Source of the DNA: Minisyncoccota bacterium | GTDB taxonomy: Bacteria > Patescibacteriota > Minisyncoccia > UBA6257 > HR35 | Direction: 5' to 3' | DNA: 12,131 bases | Assembly: GCA_938048445.1 (NCBI GenBank) | Contig: CALIVE010000067.1 | Location: 1-12,131 of the forward strand | Part shown: positions 5,400 to 12,131 of the stretch, piece after piece | Layout: the number at the start of each line of letters is the position of its first letter | Numbering within the stretch: position 1 is the first letter of the stretch | Notes under the pieces: generated by a model | Seen by the model: the letters and a program-made list of their open reading frames with translations, nothing else | Told to the model about the DNA's origin: nothing | Databases searched by the model: none | Position numbers and translations under genes: made by a program

Positions 5400-8300
5400 G
5401 ATAGAAGAAAAGATAATAAATTTTTGGAAAGCCAACAATATTTTTAAGAAATCCTTAGAAAAAAATAAAGGCAATAAAAGATTTGTATTTCTTGAAGGTC
5501 CTCCCTATACAAATGCCCAGCCTCATATGGGGCATTTTTTGACCCGTCTTTATAAAGATGTTATTTTAAGGTTCCGAACAATGATTGGTGAATATGCTGA
5601 AAGAAGAGCAGGTTGGGATACCCATGGTTTACCAATTGAAGTAGCTACAGAAAAATTTTTAGGTTTCAAAACAAAGAAAGATATTTATAGCTATGGAATT
5701 GATAAATTTAATGCCAAATGTAAAGAGTTAGTCACCAAATATAAAGACGAATGGGAAAAGATGGATGAACTTTTAGGTTTTTGGATTGACCATCGTAATG
5801 CTTATATAACTTATGATCCTTTTTATATGGAGTCCTGTTGGTGGATTATTAAAAAAATTTATGAAGATGGCTATCTTAAAAAGGAATATAAAGTTTTTCC
5901 CTATTGCCCAAGATGTGAGACAGTTCTTTCTCAAGCTGAAGTTGGTCAAGTTGATGCTTATAAGAAAGTTCTCGACCCTGATGTTTATGTGAAATTTAAG
6001 GTAAAAACTTTGAAGGAACCATTAAAAAATTTTTTGGATAAAGATATCTATTTTTTAGTTTGGACAACAACTCCCTGGACTTTGATTTCAAACACTGCTT
6101 TAGCAATCCATCCTGATTACGAATATAAAATTTTTGAAATTGATGGAGAAATTTTTATCTCATTAAGGTTACCTAAGAACATTGAAGGTAAAGAAATAGG
6201 TAAAATAAAGGGTAGGGAATTAAAGTTAATTGAATATGAACCACTTTATCCTCCAACAGAAATTGAAAATTATGAAAATGCATTTAAAGTTTATTTAGCT
6301 GATTTTGTTAAACAAGATGAAGGAACAGGAATAGTCCATATTGCTCCAGCATTTGGTGAAGAAGATTTCGAATTAGCTCAAAAATATAATCTACCATTAA
6401 TTAATCCTATTAATGAGTCGGGAATATTTAATTTTGATGAACCAGCCTTTATTAGTAGTAAAATTAATAATCTCTTTTTTAAAGATGCTGATCCTTATAT
6501 TGTCGAAGATTTAAAAAATCGTAATCTAATTCTTTATGCCAATTTGAAAGGTTATGAGCATGATTATCCACACTGCTGGCGATGTAAAACACCTTTAATT
6601 TACTATGCAACTGAGAATTGGGTTATAAAAGTTTCCAAAATAAAGGATAAATTAATTAAAGTTAATGAGAAAATAAATTGGCATCCTCCCGAAATAGGTA
6701 AGGGTAGATTTTACGAATGGTTAAAGGAAGGTAAAGACTGGAATTTATCAAGAACAAGAATGTGGGGTATTCCTCTGCCTATTTGGCGATGTCAACAGTG
6801 TCAATCCTTAGAAATTATTGGTAGTTTGAAAGAGTTAGCAAGACATTTTAAATCTAAAAATAGATACATATTTTTAAGACACGGAGAAGCTCTAAGCAAT
6901 CTTAAAGGGCTGTTATCATCTTATCCTGAAATATTTTTTAATCCTTTAACTCCTAAGGGAGAAAGGCAAATAGAAAAAGTAGCTATTCAATTAAGAAAAG
7001 AAAATATTGACTTTATTGTAAGTTCACCTCTTTTAAGATGCAAGCAAACATCAGAAATCGTCTCCCAAAAATTAAATATTCCAATCGTGATTGACTTAAG
7101 ATTAAGAGAAATAGACTTTGGAGTTTTAAACGGAAAATCAATAAAAGAATATGACAAAATTTATGAAGATCAATATGATCAATACTTTAAAGCACCGGAG
7201 AATGGTGAAAATCTGGATCAAGTCAGAAAGAGAATGATTTCAGTAATTTTAGATTTAGAAGAAAAATATGAAGGAAAAACAATTTTGATAGTTTCTCATC
7301 AAGATCCTTTATGGGCATTATTTGGAGAAATGCAAGCTCTTTCTAAAAAACAAACAGCTTATAATGAAGAATTTAATTTAAATCCCGGAGAATATAAAGA
7401 AGTTGAACTTCTAATTGTCCCTCGCGATGAAAATGGTGAAATTAATTTACATCGACCTTATATTGATAAATTTAAATGGCAATGCCGTTGTGGAGGAATA
7501 AAGGAAAGGATTGAAGATTTAGCAGATATTTGGTTTGACTCAGGTTCTGCACCCTTTGCTTCTTTTCATTATCCCTTTGAAAATAAAAAGGAAATCGATG
7601 AAGGTTTACTCTTTCCCATTGATTTTATAGTTGAAGGAGTTGACCAAACAAGAGGTTGGTTCTACACCTTATTGGTTATTGGTTATTTGATAAAAAAACT
7701 TCCAACTTATAAAAATGTTATTTCCTTAGGGTTAGTTTTGGATAAAGAAGGAAGAAAGATGTCAAAATCCTTAGGTAATGTCGTTGATCCAATTGAGGCA
7801 ATTAAAAAATATGGAGCTGATTTATTAAGATTTTATTTCGTTTATATTAGTGAATCAGCAGATAACAAGAGGTTTATTGAAGAAGAATTGATAAATCTTA
7901 AAAGAAACTATTTTGATCTTCTTTTTAATATTTATAACTTTTATCGAATGTATTATCAGAGACCAAAAGGGAATCTAAAAATTCAAAGTAATTATTTAAT
8001 AGATAAATGGTTTGAAATAAGATTAAAAGAAACTTACAAGATAGTTTATGATTCGTTATTGAATTTTAATCCAACAAAAGCAAGTAGGGAATTAGTAAAA
8101 TTGGCTCAAGATTTCTCTCGTTGGTGGTTAAGAAGAAGTCGAAAAAGATTCCAAAAACCTAAAAACCTTCAAGAGCTTTATACTGCTTTGAATAAGTTAG
8201 CTGAATATCTTCTAACAGTTGCTAAAATTTCAGCTCCCTTAACTCCATTTTTTAGTGAATATATTTATCAAGAACTAAAAAATGAGATTAAAAATAAAAA

Positions 8301-8886
8301 ACCTTCCTTGAGTGTTCATCTTGAAAATCTTGAAACACCTAAGGAATTAACTACAAAAGAAATAGAAATTCTAAAAAATATGGAAAGAGCTCGCGAAATT
8401 ACTTCAGAAATTTTAATGATGAGGAAAAGTAATAACTTAAAAGTAAGGCAACCATTAAAAGAAGTTTATATTGGAGAAAGATTAGATGATGATTACTTAG
8501 AATTAATTAAAGAAGAAGTTAATGTTAAAAAAATTTTTGTTGGCGAGCCAAGAAATAAAGAAAATTATATATTCTCAGAAACTCCTGTTTATATTTGGTT
8601 AAATAAAGAAATTACTCCTGAGCTTAAAGAAGAGGGAATTGTTAATGATATTATAAGGTATATTCAAGATACAAGACAAGACTTAGGTTTAGTTCCTTCT
8701 AAAAAGATTAACCTGTTTATGATTTTACCTAAGGATTTAAAAAACCTTGTCAAAAGAAATGAAAAAAGAATAGTTAAAGAGACAAATCTCTTATCTTTAA
8801 AGTATACAAAACCAAATAAGTTCAAAATTGAAAGAGAATTTAATTACGAGGACTTTGGCAAAATTATCTTTTATATAAATTATTAA
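5383..8886 (+). CDS. ileS: Isoleucyl-tRNA synthetase with inserted histidine-phosphatase domain
   Basis: This class I synthetase charges tRNA-Ile in the cytoplasm. It is 1167 residues from ATG 5383, preferred over an in-frame TTG at 5368. Motifs: HMGH (48-51); zinc cysteines C175/C178 and C398/C401; editing-domain WTTTPWT (227-233) and D328, the expected editing aspartate; KMSKS (792-796); then the anticodon-binding helices and a C-terminal domain of archaeal/eukaryal-type IleRS. The LHRPYID (689-695) and CRCGG (701-705) signatures also mark that type. Between C470/C473 and C701/C703, at about residues 486-687, lies a complete histidine-phosphatase domain: RHGE (499-502, H500 phospho-acceptor), SSPLLR (R552), REIDFG (E576) and SHQ (H639). 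All catalytic positions are kept and the frame is intact, so this is a fusion rather than an assembly fault. Removing the insert leaves a synthetase of about 965 residues. The phosphatase substrate is unknown. Confidence 0.95.
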   Translation: MLRLTEIEEKIINFWKANNIFKKSLEKNKGNKRFVFLEGPPYTNAQPHMGHFLTRLYKDVILRFRTMIGEYAERRAGWDTHGLPIEVATEKFLGFKTKKDIYSYGIDKFNAKCKELVTKYKDEWEKMDELLGFWIDHRNAYITYDPFYMESCWWIIKKIYEDGYLKKEYKVFPYCPRCETVLSQAEVGQVDAYKKVLDPDVYVKFKVKTLKEPLKNFLDKDIYFLVWTTTPWTLISNTALAIHPDYEYKIFEIDGEIFISLRLPKNIEGKEIGKIKGRELKLIEYEPLYPPTEIENYENAFKVYLADFVKQDEGTGIVHIAPAFGEEDFELAQKYNLPLINPINESGIFNFDEPAFISSKINNLFFKDADPYIVEDLKNRNLILYANLKGYEHDYPHCWRCKTPLIYYATENWVIKVSKIKDKLIKVNEKINWHPPEIGKGRFYEWLKEGKDWNLSRTRMWGIPLPIWRCQQCQSLEIIGSLKELARHFKSKNRYIFLRHGEALSNLKGLLSSYPEIFFNPLTPKGERQIEKVAIQLRKENIDFIVSSPLLRCKQTSEIVSQKLNIPIVIDLRLREIDFGVLNGKSIKEYDKIYEDQYDQYFKAPENGENLDQVRKRMISVILDLEEKYEGKTILIVSHQDPLWALFGEMQALSKKQTAYNEEFNLNPGEYKEVELLIVPRDENGEINLHRPYIDKFKWQCRCGGIKERIEDLADIWFDSGSAPFASFHYPFENKKEIDEGLLFPIDFIVEGVDQTRGWFYTLLVIGYLIKKLPTYKNVISLGLVLDKEGRKMSKSLGNVVDPIEAIKKYGADLLRFYFVYISESADNKRFIEEELINLKRNYFDLLFNIYNFYRMYYQRPKGNLKIQSNYLIDKWFEIRLKETYKIVYDSLLNFNPTKASRELVKLAQDFSRWWLRRSRKRFQKPKNLQELYTALNKLAEYLLTVAKISAPLTPFFSEYIYQELKNEIKNKKPSLSVHLENLETPKELTTKEIEILKNMERAREITSEILMMRKSNNLKVRQPLKEVYIGERLDDDYLELIKEEVNVKKIFVGEPRNKENYIFSETPVYIWLNKEITPELKEEGIVNDIIRYIQDTRQDLGLVPSKKINLFMILPKDLKNLVKRNEKRIVKETNLLSLKYTKPNKFKIEREFNYEDFGKIIFYINY

Positions 8887-8893
8887 TTAAAAT

Positions 8894-8940
8894 AAAAAAC
8901 CCCACCTATCACTCCGCTTCGTCGCGGAGCGACGGTGGGG
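8894..8940 (-). terminator. Intrinsic terminator of the small RNA
   Basis: The minus strand has a 7-bp stem CCCCACC/GGTGGGG (8940-8934 with 8906-8900) containing an inner 6-bp hairpin, followed directly by six T residues (8899-8894). On the plus strand the hairpin is followed by CAGTAGGG rather than T, so it does not look like the terminator of ileS. Confidence 0.8.
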
Positions 8941-8972
8941 CAGTAGGGAGCGAGCGATGATGAAAGAGCTAC
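8894..8972 (-). ncRNA. Candidate small structured RNA with its own consensus promoter and terminator
   Basis: On the minus strand, a full-consensus promoter (9005-8977) predicts a 5' end near 8972-8970. The transcript would end in a GC-rich hairpin followed by T6 (8899-8894), giving about 75-79 nt. The 5' AGTAG (8973-8969) can pair with CTACT (8946-8942), enclosing a C/U-rich, mostly unpaired loop of about 22 nt. The terminal stem is CCCCACC (8940-8934) with GGTGGGG (8906-8900). Inside it are two mutually exclusive hairpins: GTCGC/GCGAC around TCC, or CTCCGC/GCGGAG around a 6-nt loop. No ATG lies in the transcript, so it is unlikely to code for a peptide. It does not carry SRP, tmRNA, 6S or tRNA signatures. 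It lies antisense to any ileS read-through. The function is unknown. Confidence 0.65.
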
Positions 8973-8976
8973 TTAT

Positions 8977-9005
8977 ATTATATTTGATCCATTTTTCTTT
9001 GTCAA
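8977..9005 (-). promoter_or_regulatory. Full-consensus sigma-70-type promoter of the small RNA
   Basis: The minus strand carries TTGACA (9005-9000) and TATAAT (8982-8977) separated by exactly 17 bp: all twelve positions and the spacer are ideal. Upstream (9006-9040) is almost pure A/T with A- and T-tracts, like an UP element. No other promoter in this window matches on all counts. The strength suggests an abundant transcript. Confidence 0.85.
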
Positions 9006-9034
9006 TACCTTTAAAAAATTATTTATTTTAAATT

Positions 9035-9111
9035 AAAAAAGCCTGCCGACCGGGTCTCCCGTATTAAGGGGGCCCGTCCAATCCCCCTTTTCACGGCCGG
9101 CAGGCTTTTTT
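9035..9111. terminator. Branched bidirectional terminator between ileS and dprA
   Basis: An 8-bp stem GCCTGCCG (9041-9048) with CGGCAGGC (9098-9105) is flanked by A6 (9035-9040) and T6 (9106-9111), so it has a T-tract on both strands. It can end ileS transcripts rightward and dprA transcripts leftward. Two further hairpins lie inside: CGGG/CCCG (9051-9054 with 9058-9061) and AAGGGGG/CCCCCTT (9066-9072 with 9083-9089). Together they would make a three-way junction. The GC content contrasts sharply with the surroundings. Confidence 0.85.
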
Positions 9112-9139
9112 AATCCACTGGGCTGCACTTCTATTTAAA

Positions 9140-10171
9140 TTATACAATATAAAATTTTCCTTCTTTATTTTTAACAATTTCTTTTATTTCTAAATTTGTT
9201 AAGATTATTAATAATTCTTGAATTGAAAATTTAACTTCTTTACTCAAATCTTCAATAGATTTTGGTCCAAATTTTAAAATTTCATAAATAATCTCTTCCT
9301 TAGGGCTTAGTTTTAATTTTTTAAGCTTTTCTTTCATTTTATAATCAATACCAAATTCATTTAAAATATCTTCAATGGAAGTTATAAGTTTTGCACCCTG
9401 TTTTATTAAATTATGACTTCCTTCAAAATTTTTATTTGTAATTTCACCAGGAATAACAAAAATTTCCTTTCCATACTTAAGGGCATAATTAGCAGTAATC
9501 AAAGCTCCAGAATCAATTGGTGCTTCAACAACCAAAACTCCATCACTTAATCCAGCAATTAGTCTATTTCTTAAAGGAAAATGATAGGGCATAGCAGGAG
9601 TATTTAGAGAATATTCAGATATAATTAATCCGTCATTATTTAAAATTTTTTCTATTAATTTTCTTTTAGGAGAATTTAAAGCTAAATCAATTCCTTCTCC
9701 TAAAACAGCAATTGTTTTTCCATTTGCTTCAATTGTTCCAAGATGAGCATACTCATCAATTCCATAAGCTAAACCACTAACAATGATGATTCCTAAATCT
9801 GCTAATTGTTGAGAAAATTTTTTAGCAATGTTTTTTCCATAAGTGCTTGCCTTTCTTGTTCCTACAATTGCTAAAAATAATTTTTTTTCTTCCAATAATT
9901 TTAAGCTTCCTAAAGCATAAAATCCTAAGGGAGGACTATCAATCTCTTTAAATTTTTGAGGATAAATTTCTTCATTAAATAGAACAATCTCTACTCCAAG
10001 CTTTTTTAATACCTCCTTATAATTTTCATCAGCCTCTTCGTTTAGTTCCTTTTTCTCTTTTAATTTTTGATAAATTTTTGCAAAACTTCCTAATTTTTGG
10101 TATAATTTAAATATACTTGGTTGATAAGGTTTAAAATTTCTGTTAATTACATCAAAATATATCTTTTCCAT
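9140..10171 (-). CDS. dprA: DNA-processing protein DprA (Smf)
   Basis: DprA binds incoming single-stranded DNA during natural transformation and loads RecA. The 343-residue protein has the Rossmann-like core: SPPLGFYALGSL (79-90), VGTRKASTYG (103-112), SGLAYGIDEYAH (132-143), a GEGID stretch at 158-162, the ssDNA-binding FPLRNRLIAGLSD (198-210) and the SGALITANYALKYG stretch (221-234). A winged-helix-like C-terminal domain follows (about 290-343). The N-terminal region (1-75) is short and helical. The ATG at 10171-10169 overlaps the start of the divergent gene by 2 nt (CATG), so its promoter must lie inside that gene. No clear -10/-35 pair is seen there. No other competence genes are in the window, though DprA is common in small-genome CPR bacteria thought to take up DNA. 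Confidence 0.95.
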   Translation of the reverse strand: MEKIYFDVINRNFKPYQPSIFKLYQKLGSFAKIYQKLKEKKELNEEADENYKEVLKKLGVEIVLFNEEIYPQKFKEIDSPPLGFYALGSLKLLEEKKLFLAIVGTRKASTYGKNIAKKFSQQLADLGIIIVSGLAYGIDEYAHLGTIEANGKTIAVLGEGIDLALNSPKRKLIEKILNNDGLIISEYSLNTPAMPYHFPLRNRLIAGLSDGVLVVEAPIDSGALITANYALKYGKEIFVIPGEITNKNFEGSHNLIKQGAKLITSIEDILNEFGIDYKMKEKLKKLKLSPKEEIIYEILKFGPKSIEDLSKEVKFSIQELLIILTNLEIKEIVKNKEGKFYIV

Positions 10172-10502
10172 GATTCAAATTTTGTGGGCTTTTGATTTTA
10201 TAGGAATTTTTTTATCAAGAGCCATAATTTCATATATTTATTTTATCAACGGTTTAAGTTTTTTAAAGCAAGAAAAAATTAGAGCAGGAATTTATTTTCT
10301 TTCAAGCTTAATGATAGGAATAGGTCTATTAACTTCGATAGTCTCTCTATTTTGGATACTATTTTATTTGTTTTCTTCCATAAAAAATAAAAAAATTGAC
10401 AGTTTGTCTTTAAGCTTAATTGCTTATTTTATAATTTTAATTTCAGTTGGTCCAGGAAGTCTAAGTATTGATAGGATTTTTGAATTAAGATTAACAAATT
10501 GA
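10170..10502 (+). CDS. DoxX-like small integral membrane protein
   Basis: This 110-residue protein has about four hydrophobic segments (roughly 10-30, 38-53, 54-71, 78-95) and few charged residues. R17 near the start of the first segment, the G-rich G50-I-G52-L-L-T turn and the terminal GPGSLSIDR (94-102) match the pattern of DoxX-type membrane proteins, which often end in GPG-x-x-S-x-D. The molecular role of DoxX-like proteins is generally poorly defined. The ATG overlaps the dprA start codon in reverse. A weak TATATC lies 6 nt upstream within dprA, consistent with a near-leaderless start. One nucleotide separates its stop from the gyrB ATG, so the two are probably cotranscribed. The family call is by pattern and other small membrane families are possible. 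Confidence 0.6.
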   Translation: MIQILWAFDFIGIFLSRAIISYIYFINGLSFLKQEKIRAGIYFLSSLMIGIGLLTSIVSLFWILFYLFSSIKNKKIDSLSLSLIAYFIILISVGPGSLSIDRIFELRLTN

Positions 10503-10503
10503 A

Positions 10504-12131
10504 ATGAGCACTTATAAAGCAGAGGATATTCAAGTTTTAGAAGGTATAGAAGCAGTAAGACGAAGGCCTGGAATGTATATCGGTGGAACTGGTAAAGAAG
10601 GTCTTCATCATTTGGTTTGGGAAATCATTAATAATAGTGTTGATGAATTTTTAGCTGGTTATGCAAAAAATATTGAAGTAAAAATTTTTAAAAATAATAG
10701 AATTTTAGTTTCAGATGATGGTAGGGGAATTCCAGTTGATATTCATCCAAAAACAAAAAAATCAGCCTTAGAGACAGTTCTAACTGTACTTCATGCTGGA
10801 GGAAAATTTTCTCAAAAAGCTTATAAAATTGCTGGAGGACTTCATGGTGTTGGTCTTTCTGTTGTTAATGCATTATCAAAATATTTGAAAGCAATAGTGT
10901 TTCGTGATGGTTATGAATGGGTGCAAGAGTATGAACGGGGAGTTCCTAAATACCCGGTTAAAAAGGTTAGAAAAACAAATAAAACAGGGACAACAATAAT
11001 TTTTGAACCCGACAAAAAGATTTTTGAAGAAATAGATTTTGATAAAAATTTGATTCTTGATTATTTAAGGCATCAAGCTTATCTATCACCTGGTTTAAGG
11101 ATTAATTTTTATGATGAAAGAGAAGATTTTTATTATGGATTTTATTTTCAAGGAGGAATTAATAGTTTTTTAAGGCATCTATTAAATGCTAAGCAGACTG
11201 TTAATGAACATAATATTTATTTCAAAATAGAAGAAGAAAATAAGGAATTAGAAATATGTTTTAATTATGTCAATACTCCTGAAACAAAAGAATATGCTTT
11301 TACAAACAATATTTTAAATCCCGAAGGTGGAACACATCTTTTAGGTTTTCGAAGTGCTTTAGTAAGAGTTTTTAATGACTTAGGGAAAGAAAATAATCTT
11401 TTAAAAAATAATAAAAATTTTGTTGTTGATGATATAAGAGGAGGACTTTATGCAATTATTTCTTTAAAAATTCCTGAACCCCAATTTGAAGGACAAACAA
11501 AATCAAAATTGGGAAACCCTGAAATCAAAAGTTTTGTTGAAACTAAAACTTTTAATTTTTTGAAAGAGTATTTTGGTAAAAATCCTGATGAAGCAAAAAA
11601 CATAATTAATAGAATTTCAATTAACTTAGAAGCAAGAGAAGCTGAAAAAAGCGCTAAGGAAGCAGTCTTTAAAAAAAGGATATCAACCTCTTTAGTTTTA
11701 GCAAGTAAGTTAGCAGATTGTTCTTCAAAAGACTTTTCTAAACGAGAAATCTTTATTGTTGAAGGTGATAGTGCTGGTGGTAGTGCTAAACAAGGAAGAG
11801 ATAGAGTTTTTCAAGCAGTTTTTCCTTTAAGAGGTAAAATTTTAAATGTTGAAAAGGCAAGTTTAACAAAAATTTTAAAATCAAAAGAAATCAGAGATTT
11901 AATTATAGCTTTAGGAACAGGGATAGGAAAAGATTTTAATATCGATAATTTAAGATATTCAAAAATAATTATCGCTACTGATGCTGATAGTGATGGACAT
12001 CATATCCGAACATTGCTCTTAACTCTCTTTTATAGATTTTTCTATCCTTTGATTGAAAAAGGTTTTATCTATATTGCTCAACCACCTTTATATAAGATTC
12101 AGGCTGGAAAAGAAATTTTTTATGCTTACAG
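10504..12131 (+). CDS. gyrB: DNA gyrase subunit B (3' end outside window)
   Basis: GyrB is the ATPase subunit of type IIA topoisomerase that, with GyrA, introduces negative supercoils. 542 codons are present and the frame is open at the window edge. The GHKL ATPase motifs are E40 (general base) and N44 in WEIINNSVDE, DDGRGIP (71-77), GGLHGVG (111-117) and the QTK loop (331-333, K333 contacting ATP). The TOPRIM domain has EGDSAGG (420-426) and the metal-binding DADSDG (493-498). The Asp usually before the catalytic Asn is N43 here, a minor variation. ParE is the main alternative. The EGDSAGGSAKQGRDR stretch is shared by both, so the B-subunit call rests on overall resemblance. The start lies 1 nt after the DoxX-like stop, without a Shine-Dalgarno sequence, and translation is probably coupled. 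Confidence 0.9.
   Translation, partial: MSTYKAEDIQVLEGIEAVRRRPGMYIGGTGKEGLHHLVWEIINNSVDEFLAGYAKNIEVKIFKNNRILVSDDGRGIPVDIHPKTKKSALETVLTVLHAGGKFSQKAYKIAGGLHGVGLSVVNALSKYLKAIVFRDGYEWVQEYERGVPKYPVKKVRKTNKTGTTIIFEPDKKIFEEIDFDKNLILDYLRHQAYLSPGLRINFYDEREDFYYGFYFQGGINSFLRHLLNAKQTVNEHNIYFKIEEENKELEICFNYVNTPETKEYAFTNNILNPEGGTHLLGFRSALVRVFNDLGKENNLLKNNKNFVVDDIRGGLYAIISLKIPEPQFEGQTKSKLGNPEIKSFVETKTFNFLKEYFGKNPDEAKNIINRISINLEAREAEKSAKEAVFKKRISTSLVLASKLADCSSKDFSKREIFIVEGDSAGGSAKQGRDRVFQAVFPLRGKILNVEKASLTKILKSKEIRDLIIALGTGIGKDFNIDNLRYSKIIIATDADSDGHHIRTLLLTLFYRFFYPLIEKGFIYIAQPPLYKIQAGKEIFYAY

Noticed and set aside
6835..7446. Phosphatase stretch as a separate gene or an assembly chimera in ileS
   Set aside because: The reading frame is continuous on both sides, base composition matches the flanks, and IleRS sequence resumes precisely at the next conserved motif.
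8900..8940. Hairpin just after ileS as the ileS terminator
   Set aside because: On the plus strand it lacks a T-tract; the T-tract is on the minus strand. The bidirectional element at 9035-9111 is the better rightward terminator.
8894..8972. Known housekeeping RNA (SRP RNA, tRNA, 6S, tmRNA)
   Set aside because: It lacks the SRP tetraloop and GGAAG region, any tRNA T-loop signature, and is far too short for 6S or tmRNA.

Overview
This AT-rich window (code 11, since TGA serves as an ordinary stop several times) most likely comes from a Patescibacteria/CPR bacterium, probably Parcubacteria-like. The reasons are the compact layout, the near absence of Shine-Dalgarno sequences, -10 boxes sitting almost directly on start codons, an archaeal/eukaryal-type isoleucyl-tRNA synthetase, and a membrane-anchored lamin-tail-like protein of a style I associate with that group. 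The lineage is inferred from style, not from a marker tree.

Layout: (1) positions 1-65, minus strand, hold the first 21 codons of a probable Mur-ligase-like gene. (2) A plus-strand run follows: a secreted Cys-rich protein of unknown function, tsaD (tRNA t6A synthesis) and rpsT (ribosomal protein S20), each with its own TATAAT 6-9 nt before the ATG. (3) A minus-strand membrane-anchored lamin-tail-like protein overlaps rpsT tail to tail and shares a symmetric divergent promoter with the next operon. (4) The plus-strand operon nusA-ppa-ileS covers transcription elongation, pyrophosphate removal and Ile-tRNA charging. (5) A 253-bp convergent intergenic region carries a candidate small RNA gene on the minus strand with a fully consensus promoter, and a branched bidirectional terminator. 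(6) dprA lies on the minus strand; divergent from it, with start codons overlapping by 2 nt, are a DoxX-like membrane protein and gyrB, which runs off the window.

The most striking items are: ileS carries a complete histidine-phosphatase (RHG) domain of about 200 residues inserted between the two halves of a four-cysteine zinc module; an orphan RNA of about 79 nt is driven by TTGACA-N17-TATAAT behind an AT-rich upstream tract and can form alternative hairpins; and a 17-bp tandem duplication at the nusA start creates a six-codon leader ORF whose stop overlaps the nusA ATG as ATGA. Functions of the housekeeping genes rest on clear motifs. The phosphatase substrate, the role of the RNA and the roles of the two surface proteins are unknown.
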